This document shows, piece by piece, positions 38,101 to 47,200 of a stretch of DNA of 64,000 bases. Below the pieces are notes generated by a model. The model was not told the DNA's origin. It saw only the letters and a program-made list of their open reading frames with translations, and did not search any database. The stretch is taken from the NCBI RefSeq assembly GCF_011397635.1, contig NC_064769.1, positions 18,431,207 to 18,495,206 of the forward strand, read 5' to 3'. The position numbers were made by a program, and so were the translations under genes. This DNA comes from Epinephelus fuscoguttatus. Its lineage: Eukaryota; Chordata; Actinopteri; Perciformes; Serranidae. The stretch's first letter is position 1. Each line of letters begins with the position of its first letter.

Positions 38101-41100
38101 TTTAATGTATAGAGTACGTGCATCAGATAGTGTCTAAAATATAAATATAATATTACAGGCACCTCAGAAATCATAATCAGGCTGCTGGTAATCCATATAG
38201 ATACAGAATAGTAGCAGCATGCCAGAATGCAAATGATTTGAACAAGGTCGTTTAATGTACACTGCAACATTGTCTCAACGTCAGACAGTAGATCTCTGTA
38301 ACAGCAAAAATGGCATTGGCACAAATGCAAAAAACATGCAAAACAAACACAGAGAACTCCTAAGAATAGAATATGCTAATAAACAAACTGGAAAAGTTCG
38401 TTTGGTACAGTACCTGTCTGAAAAACAACTTCCTTGCCCCCAACACCTGCAGCCTCCAAGTTAATGAAAGCCCGCACCTGCTTGGCCCACGGATGCTGAG
38501 TAATGAAACCGTGACTGGCCTGATGGAGAAAAGCAACAAAAAAACAGAGCAAAGAGTTAGTGAGAGAGAAAATAAGAATGTAGCAGAAGAAATAAGACAA
38601 ACAAAAAAAGACGGCACTTTTTTTCATATTAAATGACAACCCAAAGTGGTGACGACAGGCTTGTCTGACTTTCAAAGTGTAAAGCATGTGTTCTTGTCAC
38701 TTCATTTCACCTGAAGGATATTTTCTTCTGCCCCATTAAAGAGGAAGATAACTCCATGATGAAGAGGAGTAGACTGGTTGGCCAGAGAATGGAGGACTTC
38801 CAGCATCACTGCACAGCTCACTGCATCATCACTGGCACCTAAGACAAGGAAACCAATGTATGTGTGTCAAAAAAGTACTAAAAGAAAACCTGCTCCTACC
38901 TGCTTTTCACATTTGAATCAGGCAACAGAAGCTCAGCTTCGCCTGGCATTTACACACAAAGACATGCGATCGTTCACCCAGATCACCTGCCTGTCCCGAC
39001 ACAGTGGCTCAGTTTGAGATTAGAACACATGCAGGAGACAGAGCCGATAACATTGATGTACATCAGACTAACACAAACACATGAGAATGAAGGGTGTAGG
39101 CTCTGAGTGCAAACATGTGAAGAATGCGCCTAGCTGGTAAAAAAAACAAGCTCCCACTGCTTTGGTGAACACAAAGGAAAAAGGGTAATAGCAAGAAGAA
39201 AAGAACACGTGAACAGGGCATGTGATGCAGAAAGATTAGACAGGTTAGTGGTAAGGGACACAGTTTACTGGGAATAAATGCCCAAAGATCAGAGAGTAAA
39301 ACTGAGACATCATGTGCTGCAGCTTTCTGTCTTGAATGAGTTCACGAGGTGGGGGTGGGAGTCTGTTCGCTGTCTGTCTGGGTACCATTCATGCTCCTGT
39401 CGCCGCCACTTATATCAGCTACATATTAATCCTTGTCCCCGAAAAGCTCTGTGAGAGTTAAAAAGATGGTGGGTACAAATCAAACCTCAATGGTTCACCT
39501 GTGCACCAGAAATAAAGTAATCATAACTACTCTGACTTCTATCATCAGTGTGCTGTGCTGACCATATTTACATGCATTAAACATGTGGACAAAAATATGT
39601 GCAAGACACAGAGCTATCCTTTTAGTCTTTCTTTTTTTCCCCTTTATTATTTTTAGCATGAAAAAGTGTTTAGAATTCCCTGGAATCAAAGGCTTGGCAG
39701 GCAGCAGTGGATGTGAATGTGTATCTTCCTGGTCCACACCTCTTGGCTGAATTTCCTTTTGCTGGTGAGGCTGTGTGTGCACGTTTGTGTGTATGTGTGC
39801 GTTTTAAGTGGGAAAATATGTCCCTCAAAAGGCTCGAGGGTGTGGAGCAAAGCAGTGAAAATTTCTGATTTAACTAAAAGACGAAGAAATTAAGACCGTG
39901 TTATCTATTGTCAACAAACACTGTTATTACCGTGCCGTCTAGATATGATTCCCTTTGGCATCAGAATTTTCTGGATTGGCTACATTTCACAGTTTGGTCC
40001 ACATGACTACAGTGCACAGATGGGGGTATTGTCATCATAAAACACATGAGGACGTGCATGATGAAAAACACATGGCTTGTGCACACTGTGACAGGAAAAA
40101 TGCAGGTTTGTCATGGAGTCCATGACACAGAGATGCTTAAAGCTGTATGCTCATATCAGCATGCTAACAATGGCGAGGCTAGCATGTTGATATTCAGCAG
40201 GTATAATGTTAAACATATTCACCATCTTGGTTTTAGTGTGTTAGCATTTGCTAATTAGCACTAAACTCAGGGTACAGCTGAAGGTGATGGGAATGTCATT
40301 AGTTTGCAGGTGTTTAGTTTGGTGGTGCACCGATCAGACTTCTTCAGTTCTAATATCAATACCTAGGCTTTGGTTATCAGCCAAAACCAGGTACCAATCC
40401 AATACCAAATGGACTGCCTGGAAAATGGACTGTAGGTGTATAGTACCTTTCTAGTCTTCCAACCACTCAAAGCGCTATTACACTACATCACATTCATCCA
40501 TTCACACACACATTCACACAGTGGTAGCAGAGGATACCAAACATGGTGCCCCCTGCTACTCAGTAACCATTTACATGCTCTTGCACACTGAATTTAAATG
40601 CCCATATAAAATAATAGAGCAGCTGAAAATGCAAACATAGAATTGAATTGAATAGACTGGCCCAACTATCACCAATACCAGCTATCTGAGTCACTATCAG
40701 CCCGATATCCTGTATCAAGATTGTATCAATGGACCCCAAATCAAAGTATGTCTCAAAATTTTGATTTGATGATAGCCCTAGATTAAAAGTGAAGGGATCA
40801 GAGTTTGAAGTGCATTTTCTGGGAACCACAAATGAGAACCTCATAGTGGTGCTACAGTAAAAGTCAGGGAATCAACAAAGTCAGTGTGCTTTATCCTGAA
40901 TGTCTGTACAAAATTTCAAGGTAATTTCTATAGCTGTTGAGGTATTTCAGTTTGTACCGAAGTGGTGGACCGACAGGCTGACACCGCTACAGTCATTATG
41001 CCATGCAAATGCCATACAAAAAAACAAAGGAATTTTCTGGAAAGTGCTCTTTAGATGAGTCACAGGACAGGACACAGCGGTTAAACCCAAAATGAGACAC

Positions 41101-44100
41101 AACAGCAGAAGATAGCACTAAAGAGTTGCAACAGCAGATTTGAGAAGTTATAGGAGATTGATGTTTGACAGCCCTTTTCTTTCGGGTAATTTAAGTTTGG
41201 CAGGTGTGTGAATGCTTTCTGCATGTGCCTACATGCAAACTGAGTGCTGAACCTGTTTGTCTAAAGCTCAATATTCATCGGTGTCAGTGCCTTCTGTCAG
41301 AGCTCACCTACAGTAGGCAGAATTCCTCAAGAGAAGGAGGAAAGTTTTTGTACCTGGACTGTTAGCCACTGTGTCAAAGTGGCAATTGGCTAGCATGAGA
41401 TGCTGCGTCCCACCCTTAGGCTCCAGCCTGACAGCAATGTTGGTGACACGGTCATAGAAGCTGGTGAAGCCTCCAAGAAAGTCAATGGAGAAAGTGCCAG
41501 TGGGACGCTGCACATCCACCGTGAGCTGATGGGGACCCGCTGCGGTCTCTGCCCGGATGCTCTCAATCTGCTCCAACAAGTAGCTGACTGTCAGGACTTC
41601 ATTCTCCTGGCTGCCCACTGGCCGAGGGCCAACGCTGGTGATCTGCTCCAAGTGCCGTCTAGATCATGAGGTAAGAGTGAGAACAGGGAGAGAGAACATT
41701 GGGATGCTGTTAAACATTGATGGGGTGGAAAACCAAGCCTACTTGTTCCATCACAGCAGTGCAGCATCTTATTAATGTCCTGCTCTTCAATGTTACTATT
41801 GTTACAGACAGTGAATCATTGTACATATGTATGGACGGATGGCTGAATGAGGTCACAGTCCATAGCTTTGATTTATAACTACCTTGAGGTTTCAAAACTT
41901 AAACGAGGTTACATACATTTCCTGATGGCGTGGGTGTTTTTTGCTGACAGACACAGTTTGCTCATGTGAGTTTGTGAGAGAAACACCTCTTCTAAATTTT
42001 ATAGATGCACTACTCAGGAGAGAGAACATACTTAAGTGCAACAATCGCTGATACTTCTGCTTGCTGACAGTTAAATGACGAAATGAAACCAGGTTCAAGT
42101 TCAGATATCTCTACAGACTCGCATCTTTCTTTTTCACTTATGTCAGACAATGAAAGCTGTGCTGGATGTGATAACTGTGAGCACTTTAGCCAAAATACTG
42201 TTGTATACTCTAAATAAGGTTTTCTACAGGTTAGCAATGCCACTACATACAACACAGACTGATATTAGAGTTTTATTGGTGACTTCAAGACAGTATACGT
42301 AACGCTGGATATGGAGGAACTTCTGCTCTGATCCTGTCAACTAGAGCTGAAACAAACAGTTGCTTAATCCATTGGGCAATCAACGGAGGATAAACTGGAA
42401 AGAATTTTTGTAATCGATAAATCATGATCAATAAAGTCATATTTCAAGCAAAAATGACAGCCAATGTTGTGATTCCAGCTTCTCAAATATGACGATTTGC
42501 ATCCTTTCAAGTAAATTGTGATCATGTTTATGCCTCTGCGGCAGTGATAGCTGTGGCCAAAGGCATTATGTTTTCAGGTTGTGTGTATGTGTGTCTGTCA
42601 GCCGGTCTCAGTCCCTATCACAAGAAAGGGATTTCTTTAAATTTGGCACAAATATTCACTTGGACTCAACGATGAACTGATTAGATTATGGCTGTCAAAG
42701 GTCGAGGTCACTAGTACGCCATCCGTCTCATTCTCATGAACATAATAACTCAAAATCACCCTAAGGGAATTTTTTCGTCCGCTTGGACTCAACAATGAAC
42801 TGCTTAGATTAAAACTAAAACTAATTTCAGTGGTAAAATGTCACAGTGACCTCACAGGGCCATAACTCAAGAAATCATAGGCTAATAATGACAAAAATTC
42901 ACACAAATGTCTAAAAGAAGTTATGATATTTTCTGTCCAAAGAGGTCATTTCCGGCCATTATTCAGTGTCATAACTCAGGGACAGACGGGGAGACATTTG
43001 GTCAAATACTGAATTGGTGACACTAATCTCGGGTGTCTTGAAACTGTGCTGACTGTACAGATCTTCTGTGCTGCCGGGTTGAAGATGTGTGTAAAGCATA
43101 CACGTTTTAGAGTTTGTTGTTTCTTTGCAGCACCTCCATATTTGAAGGAACATTGTCAACTGTCATGGCTACATATGAGTCTGGACAGACATTCTAGTTT
43201 TCACTATTTTCTAGACCAAACAATTACTCACTTCATTGAGAAAATAATCAGCAGATTAATAAATAATGGAAATAATTGTCATCTGCAGTCCTACACATTA
43301 CATCAAAAGTTCAGGTTTTTTAAAAGAGAGTGGGACATCTTCACAAACACTGACTGGAGGTCTTGAAGTTGAGGGATTAGCAAACTGGGTGGCATCCCTC
43401 TTCGATATAATGAACTGAGAAGAGAGGATCTTTCCAAGATGAAAAAGATGACCCCACAAAAGACGGAACGAGAAATAAAATGACTTTTTTTCAGATTGTT
43501 TTAAAAACAATCACAGTCTGTCTTTGTTACAGTATGTTTTCTATGTCCTGAGTTTGGACCATTGCCCTGACCCGCTCAGGTTATAATATCCTATGTCTCT
43601 ATAGAAGTCTGACCTGATCTTCCTTGTCTCTGCACAGACTCCCTCAGGAGATAGAAACAGGAAATTAAGCCAAGCAACCCATATGGTAAGAAAAAACAGA
43701 TGCTTTTCCTCAACTTTTCTTTAAAGAAGCAGCTGCCGGTCGTGTTTGCTGCAGCTGTTCAAAAAAGGCCAATGTTACAGAAGCTCCACTGCCCACACCA
43801 GCAGAAGTGCTGCTGTGCTGGCTGATGCTCACAGTGGAGTCAACAATATAATGTCTGTCATCTAACCATGGTGGGTGAGGCTTTGTGTTGGTCTCATTAC
43901 AAGCATCGATCAAATGCATCAAATGCTTATGTTTCCTTTGCTTTTCACAAGTCCTCCCTAATATGTAGCTTTGTTGTAGTGATTAAGTGGTACCAAATGA
44001 CATTAAAGACATCTAAACTCTGGCTTTCATTTCATTTCTACAGCAGCGTCTGAGGCATTGTTTTATGCTCAGGCTCATAATTCAAACCTGGACTGGCAGG

Positions 44101-45798
44101 GCATGGACTCACAAAGCCATGATTGTGACCAAAGAAGCTCAGAGCCCTAATCAGTTCAATGCAGCATGCCTGACTCATTTATAGAGCAACCAGCCAAATG
44201 ATGGCAAATCCCGTCGCCAAGCACTTTCAAGAGCTCAACCGCAGCCCTGCGGACCTCAGATTCAGCACCATAATCCCCATCTCTCCTCGCAGGGACTGGA
44301 AATCTGATAAAAGCTGTCACCCTGTGCTTTTTAATCTGAAAATGTTGCATCTTCTTAGAAAGAACAGGATGTATAATGGTTTCTATAATCACGCAGGCTG
44401 CATTGTATTATCTATTAATCTGCCTTATATGTGTTGGATTATTTTTTAATGTTCATATTCATGTTCTGTTAAATGTACGAGTGCCTAAAGTGATGCTTTG
44501 AAATTGCTCATTTTGTCTGAAAAGTCAGAAAAAACAAAGGCATTGGAGAGACAAATATGTGAAACAGAAAGACAAGTTTTTCCTCACCATTTGTGGAAGT
44601 AGTAATAAACGTGCACAACTGTTGATTTTCACAATAAATTCTGTATTGTCGCTCAAATATAACAGACTACTGCCCATAATCATAGGGCAGCAACTACTAA
44701 TAATGTTCATTATCAATCAACCTGGTGATTATTTTTTTTTAAATGATTGTATAATCACTAAGAAGATAGTAAGATATGACCATTACGACTACCCAGAGCC
44801 CATATTGGCACCTTCACATTGCAAGATATTTAGATTACAATGATTTTAAACTGATAACAGCAGAAATTTCTCACAAATCTTTGGGATTTTTAGCTTGATA
44901 TTAACCTGAACAACTAACTACATGTAGATGCAAGAGCTATGTGTACAGTGAGACTTTGATAAGCCTTTACGGTTTTGTTTTTATGCAATGACTCAAATAA
45001 TTTATTGTCCTTTTCCTGTCTTTTTGATTTTGTTTATAACCCACTTCCTGTTTAATGTCTACCTACATTATCTACATTATGTAAGACACTTTGTATTTCC
45101 TTTGGGTGTGAAATCTGTCATAAAAATAAACTTGCCATGTTACGTTAACTGTCAAAACATCTATAACAGGTTTAAATTAAGTTTATGGAGTAATATTATT
45201 GTTATTGCATCTTGGGGTCATTATGCAAGCTTCATGCAGGAGACTTTGACTTGATGGAGGCTACATTATTTAAAGACCAGTGCTACATGCTGCTGCACCT
45301 CCTCTCTCCTGAGCTGAACTGGTGTTCAAAACACCTGTCCGCCCCACAGGTTACCTTGGAGGTAATAGGTGGAGGTGTAGGTGGAGGGGAGGGGACACCC
45401 GGTAGTGGTTTCTAGGCGGATCTGTTGCCAAACTAGAGGAAAGGTTAGCTGTGTCTCTGCTTCTTCGAGACCGTTAGCCAACATAGAAACAGCAAAGAGG
45501 TGAGTGCTAGGTACAAAACTCACCTTGCTCTCACTGCGTTGAAGTCGCCTGTTGGCTTTCCAATGACGAGCTGCTGTAACGACAAATGAACAAGTCCCCA
45601 CAGCACCAAAATAAACACAGAGACCAGGGAAGCTGCCAGCCCTTCCCGCAGCAGATATAGGCTCACTTCGGGCTTCCTCTTCGGGTCACCATTGTAGCCG
45701 TTATCCCCGCACCGGACCCGGGAACCGTCGTTGTCCTGCGCTACATAATTCTGTGTCCCGAAGGGTTTTATTCTCCTGACAGTGGTGTCGCTCTCCAT
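14833..45798 (-). CDS. ermp1: ermp1, endoplasmic reticulum metallopeptidase 1 (complete, 15 coding exons, 888 aa)
   Basis: Exons, 5' to 3': 45798-45524, 41658-41354, 38838-38711, 38519-38414, 37908-37762, 36600-36508, 33020-32808, 32586-32366, 20636-20462, 18717-18527, 18211-18059, 17428-17226, 17124-17009, 15850-15687, 15009-14833. They sum to 2667 nt in frame; human ERMP1 is 904 aa. Residues 1-50 are a hydrophilic N-terminus, a membrane segment lies at about 53-75, then a luminal M28 peptidase domain. Zinc-site residues are all present: H185 in NCHFDT, D197 in GASDD, E231/E232 in NGAEEN, E258 in NLEAAG, H334 in [12 protein letters not shown]. Exons 7-11 encode several hydrophobic segments, and exons 12-15 the luminal C-terminal region ([30 protein letters not shown]). 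The family is an ER-membrane zinc exopeptidase linked to folliculogenesis (Fxna). Exon 15 must start at CCT CCC AGA GAT; later AGs give stops. The gene looks functional. Its 11.7-kb intron 8 is full of retroelements. Confidence 0.97.
15010..17008 (-). other. ermp1: ermp1 introns 14 and 13, with a solo repeat end
   Basis: Intron 15010-15686 holds a fragment starting TTAAAGGGATAGTTTGACAT at about 15432-15520 that matches the left end of a common teleost TTAA element; its right end is missing. Intron 15851-17008 shares CTGGAGCTTT..ATCTTCCTCAGCAGA (about 15944-15985) with 9617-9665, so both are probably relics of one dispersed repeat. Otherwise I see nothing. Confidence 0.6.
17429..18526 (-). other. 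ermp1: ermp1 introns 11 and 10, no recognisable content
   Basis: Introns 17429-18058 and 18212-18526 flank the exon at 18059-18211. They are AT-rich, with short poly-T/A runs and no repeat family that I recognise. Confidence 0.7.
18822..19814. mobile_element. TTAA foldback element in ermp1 intron 9
   Basis: Left end TTAAAAGAATACTTCACCC; the reversed right end reads TTCCAAGAGTACTTCACCTC. The middle has inverted arms: GAACATGGGAGCTACTGGTC near 19192 against CAGCAGCTACCGTGTTCAGC near 19335, around GTGTGACTTGGTGTT/CACCGAAGTCACACA. It is the same family as 22518-23163 and 7528-9123, and has no coding capacity. Confidence 0.8.
19990..20456 (+). mobile_element. Degenerate L2-like LINE 3' end, antisense to ermp1
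   Basis: In broken frames the + strand reads through recognisable L2/CR1-group reverse transcriptase C-terminal phrases: [17 protein letters not shown], then the DYCNA motif, [14 protein letters not shown], and a worn ASLHWLPV region. It ends AAATAAAGTTGAGTTGAG, resembling the 3' tail of fish L2 elements. Several frameshifts and stops make it a dead fragment truncated at the 5' side. Its 3' end abuts the ermp1 exon 9 splice donor (donor GT at 20461-20460). Confidence 0.8.
21915..22507. mobile_element. hAT-like MITE (TAAGGATAGACCGATA ends)
   Basis: Left end TACGGATAGACCGATAT and reversed right end TAAGGATAGACCGATAC form 17-bp near-perfect inverted repeats. Flanking 8-mers CCTGAAAG (21907-21914) and CTTGAAAC (22508-22515) agree at 6 of 8 positions, a decayed target duplication. 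The interior is full of GCCGAT-type motifs and a (TTA)n run at 22177-22204; no transposase. Confidence 0.8.
22518..23163. mobile_element. TTAA foldback element with a perfect central hairpin
   Basis: Ends TTCAAAGGAATACTTCACCC and, reversed, TTAAAGGAATATTTCACCCC are inverted; the left TTAA has mutated to TTCA. At the centre, TTATTGTGTGACTTTGGTGT (22893-22912) and its exact reverse complement (22933-22952) flank a 20-base loop. Outer arms GAACATGAGAGTTGCTGGTC and CAGCACTCCTGTGTTCA are also inverted. It starts 11 bases after the end of the element at 21915-22507. Non-coding. Confidence 0.85.
24251..27610 (+). pseudogene. Broken ORF of RLE retrotransposon copy 1 (RT + endonuclease)
   Basis: Open segments run 24251-24930, 25051-25281, 25373-26086, 26062-26456, 26383-26816 and 26789-27610, in shifting frames. 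Visible parts: a basic coiled-coil-like region ([20 protein letters not shown]), the RT entry [15 protein letters not shown], the RT A-box FLDLANAF, the B-region [19 protein letters not shown], the C-box AYMDDMTL with its paired aspartates, a knuckle [12 protein letters not shown], and an RLE with PDLVLW followed by ELTVPWE and KKLRYADL. Frame breaks against copy 2 include an extra GT at about 25083 and single-base losses in homopolymers near 24853, 25225 and 25299. It could not be translated as one protein as written. The initiating ATG at 24220 lies in flanking DNA, not in the element. Confidence 0.85.
27520..28090 (+). repeat. 291-bp tandem duplication in retrotransposon 3' region
   Basis: The unit beginning ATCCAGGAAGAGGAAG at about 27520 recurs at about 27811. 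Both contain TTTAAGTGTGGGAGTGGCCT, CTCCTTTAACTTTAGCTTA, ATAGAGTATGGTGAATGTG and GCTTCTGCCTGGAGCTCGCA. The first unit includes the end of the endonuclease frame, so the repeat straddles the stop codon. Copy 2 keeps most of this pair (30148-30615) because its internal deletion ends inside the first unit. Confidence 0.9.
28557..31093 (+). mobile_element. Same RLE retrotransposon, copy 2 (5' complete, internally deleted)
   Basis: It directly follows copy 1 head to tail. It has about 400 bases of 5' UTR not present in copy 1, then an ORF start with a CCHC finger, then sequence nearly identical to copy 1 up to GGAATAG at 30147. There it jumps to the 3' region: bases equivalent to 25360-27619 of copy 1 (2260 bp, most of RT and all the endonuclease) are missing, with a 2-base AG microhomology at the junction. 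The 3' end matches copy 1 exactly through (TTTA)n (31020-31064) and the final TTTATTTGAA at 31093. The clean 5' boundary against copy 1 suggests the 5' end is full length. Confidence 0.88.
28964..30147 (+). pseudogene. Truncated ORF of retrotransposon copy 2 (N-terminal finger and RT start)
   Basis: From ATG 28964 the frame gives a 40-residue peptide with a CCHC finger, C5-x-C7-x13-H21-x5-C27 ([20 protein letters not shown] then KKC), and stops at 29086. The stop follows a 4-base deletion (CCGC, present in copy 1 at 24276-24279). The original frame resumes as an open stretch at 29215-29736 and again at 29819-30147 ([27 protein letters not shown]), ending where the RT core is deleted. N-terminal fingers of this sort bind nucleic acid in R2-type proteins; that role here is inference. 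Confidence 0.82.
31419..31913. mobile_element. TTAA-type MITE interrupted by a LINE 3' fragment
   Basis: The left part resembles the teleost repeat with GTTAAACGTTTGGGGGAATA and CTTGCTTTCTTGCC, followed by CTGGAGCCAGGAGGCAGTTA and the simple GCTTA run near 31557-31575. It ends AAAATGTCGAACTATACTCTTTAA at 31913, the expected inverted end. The left terminus is eroded, so its start is approximate. It is interrupted at about 31690-31885. Confidence 0.65.
31690..31885 (+). mobile_element. Short 3' fragment of a LINE (RTE/Rex3-like)
   Basis: GGATTATAACACTTATCTGG CCTGGGAATGCC... through GAGGAGCTGGAAAGTGTTGC and GTGACCTGGCCCTGGATACG, ending in GATGAATGGATGGATGA. This order, including the GATG-type tail, is one I associate with the 3' end of fish RTE-clade (Rex3-like) elements, severely 5'-truncated. 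The family assignment is from memory and moderate only. Confidence 0.5.
31910..32348. mobile_element. TTAA-flanked element beside the ermp1 exon 8 donor
   Basis: Left TTAAAGGGCCTCAATGCGAA and reversed right TTAAAGGTGCTGTATGTGAC are partly matching inverted ends. The interior is related to 6652-7062. Its right end lies 17 bases from the exon 8 boundary at 32366 (ermp1 is on the - strand, so this is just inside the 5' end of intron 8). Confidence 0.75.
33649..34776. mobile_element. hAT-like nonautonomous element with perfect 8-bp target duplication
   Basis: Termini TAGAGATGCACC and, reversed, TAGGGATGCACC. A perfect 8-bp duplication TTACCAAC lies at 33641-33648 and 34777-34784. The terminal sequence is closely related to the nested element at 7969-8783. 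The middle (about 33900-34450) looks unrelated to the ends and may be a captured or nested segment; no transposase frame is seen. Confidence 0.88.
35079..35114. repeat. (CA)n microsatellite in ermp1 intron 6
   Basis: Eighteen CA units following CACTCACT. Confidence 0.97.
35505..35530. repeat. Short interrupted CA tract in ermp1 intron 6
   Basis: CACACACATACACAAACACA followed by further CA units. Confidence 0.9.
36955..37266. mobile_element. 312-bp hAT-like MITE (CAGTGGTTCCCAACTGG ends)
   Basis: Perfect 17-bp terminal inverted repeats CAGTGGTTCCCAACTGG / CCAGTTGGGAACCACTG. The flanks CGCTATGT (36947-36954) and CTCTATGT (37267-37274) agree at 7 of 8 bases, an 8-bp target duplication. It lies in ermp1 intron 5. 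Non-coding; this end motif is widespread among vertebrate hAT MITEs. Confidence 0.9.
38839..41353 (-). other. ermp1: ermp1 intron 2, with degraded dispersed repeat
   Basis: About 40130-40320 (GCTAACAATGGCGAGGCTAG, TAGCATTTGCTAATTAGCAC) and about 40840-40990 (GGTAATTTCTATAGCTGTTG, GTGGTGGACCGACAGGCTGA) look like the two sides of one common teleost repeat. It is split by a stretch starting GGTGCACCGATCAGA at 40324 that resembles a hAT-like end. Boundaries cannot be set confidently. 38839-40100 shows nothing recognisable. Confidence 0.55.
41659..45523 (-). other. ermp1: ermp1 intron 1
   Basis: It contains the nested repeats at 42342-43293. The remainder (41659-42341, 43294-45523) has no coding exon or repeat family that I can identify. 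Confidence 0.7.
42342..43293. mobile_element. Dispersed teleost repeat (GCTGAAAC...CAGTCCTA) with a second repeat nested in it
   Basis: The outer element starts TAGAGCTGAAACAAACAGTT and ends ATTGTCATCTGCAGTCCTA. Its parts (TTCAAGCAAAAATGACA, CCAGCTTCTCAAATATGACG, CTAGACCAAACAATTACTCA) match a common perch-like repeat also found degraded at 59645-59885. From about 42530 to 43020 it is interrupted by another repeat with GTGGCCAAAGGCATTATGTT, AAATTTGGCACAAATATTCA and a duplicated ACTTGGACTCAAC(G/A)ATGAACTG (about 42659 and 42782). Both are non-coding. Confidence 0.7.
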
Positions 45799-45960
45799 TT
45801 TTGAGCCAGCGGTATATCAGCTGCAAGCGTCGCTCTCAGGCGTCGCTTTTTTTTTTTTTTCCTCTGGACGACCGACGGATCGCGCTGAGGGACAAACTTG
45901 AGTGAGAGGGCGGGCGACTGAGGCGCTTGAAAAATGAAAAGCAGAGGAGAGATGATATTC
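45799..45960 (-). promoter_or_regulatory. ermp1: Likely ermp1 5' UTR and promoter-proximal region
   Basis: Immediately upstream of the ermp1 ATG the sequence turns richer in G+C and CpG than its surroundings (CGACCGACGGATCGCGC, GGGCGGGCGAC near 45907). GGGCGG is a GC-box-like core. No TATA box is obvious. Extent is approximate and the transcription start is not determinable from sequence alone. Confidence 0.45.
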
Positions 45961-46135
45961 CACACACTGGGATCTGGTTCTCCCACATGACATGAGCACA
46001 GAATAAAATTAAGTAGATAAGTAGCTGGCATTTGTCTTGTGACATTTTGACGGAATAGTTCGTCATAAAGGGAAATGTTCACTCTCTTGCTAACTATGCT
46101 AAATAACAAACTAGCCATCAGCTGTTTAGCTTAGT

Positions 46136-46209
46136 TTAGGGACTGTTCTTTACTTTCAGAGGAGGGGTTGTAACTGGGGTGACTTTGGTTTTTTTTTTAA
46201 ATTTATTTA

Positions 46210-46243
<34 letters not shown>

Positions 46244-47200
46244 CATATGATTATTATTTATTTATCTATTTTATTTGACCCTCCCTACCTACCCTCACCG
46301 AAGCTACACATATTTTTCCTTGAGCCTCCCTTGGTGGTAGGCAGAAAATGCATGACCCTCCCTCCACCATGAAGTAGATACTGGATTTTTAAATTTTACC
46401 CTTTGACGTATTGAAGTCAAATTTTGATTGATTTGGGTTCGGTTGGTACGTGACGGTTCTAGATGTCAAATGAGACATTCAGTCTTGACCAACAAAAATA
46501 ATACAAACAGGCTAATCCGTACAAGAGGGGGCGCACCAGTCCCAATCCACCATAAAACAATCAAAATAATAAAATAAAATTTGAATAAATTAACACATTA
46601 AAATTGACAGTGAAATAAATATATATTAAAAAAGGAATAAAAACAAAAATTGCCAGGGCAAGACAAAGCAAAAATCACACTCCCAGGCCCCCAAACCATA
46701 CTAAATTATTATTTTTTAAAGTTAAGAGTTACATTTTGAAAATGAAATCCTAGAACTGAAAAAAGTCTTGGATGTTCACTCTTGTCATGCATGCTAGTTA
46801 GGTTTATTTTTGGCCAAATTTGAAATGAGACCTAGAATAAAGTGGGGAGTTCTGACAGAAGCATTTGTAGCACAAAATGTGAACTTCAGAAATGTGAAAA
46901 TCCAAAAATTATTTCTGTTTTTACAGTTTCTGGCCATGATAAATGGTGTAACTTTGGCAATTAAAAAAAGTATGCCTGCAGGTTTTAAAAGAAAACGTGT
47001 TTGGAGGGCATATTTTCTTTAAAAATCGGTGTTAAAATAAATACAAAATACCACCATTTTAATTTGTATGCCCCTCTCCTAAGATAGAAATTAAAAGCAT
47101 AACTACCTCCACAGTGCTTAATTATTTTGGGGGTTTTTTGACATGCCTCCCCCTTTTTGCACCACCCCCTCCCCCTTCATAAGTAACGAACAGTCCCTAA
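46136..47200. mobile_element. 1.07-kb element with TTAGGGACTGTTC termini
   Basis: Left end TTTAGGGACTGTTCTTTACT and reversed right end TTAGGGACTGTTCGTTACTT give inverted repeats of about 19 bases with one mismatch. Subterminal regions differ (GAGGAGGGG against GGGGGAGGGGGTGGTG). A (TTA)n tract is at 46211-46243. No transposase or target duplication was read. It lies about 340 bases upstream of the ermp1 start codon. Confidence 0.7.

Noticed and set aside
45768-46118. 116-codon reverse frame upstream of ermp1 exon 1
   Set aside because: It overlaps the ermp1 5' UTR in another frame and includes a poly-lysine run from a poly-T tract; no homology.
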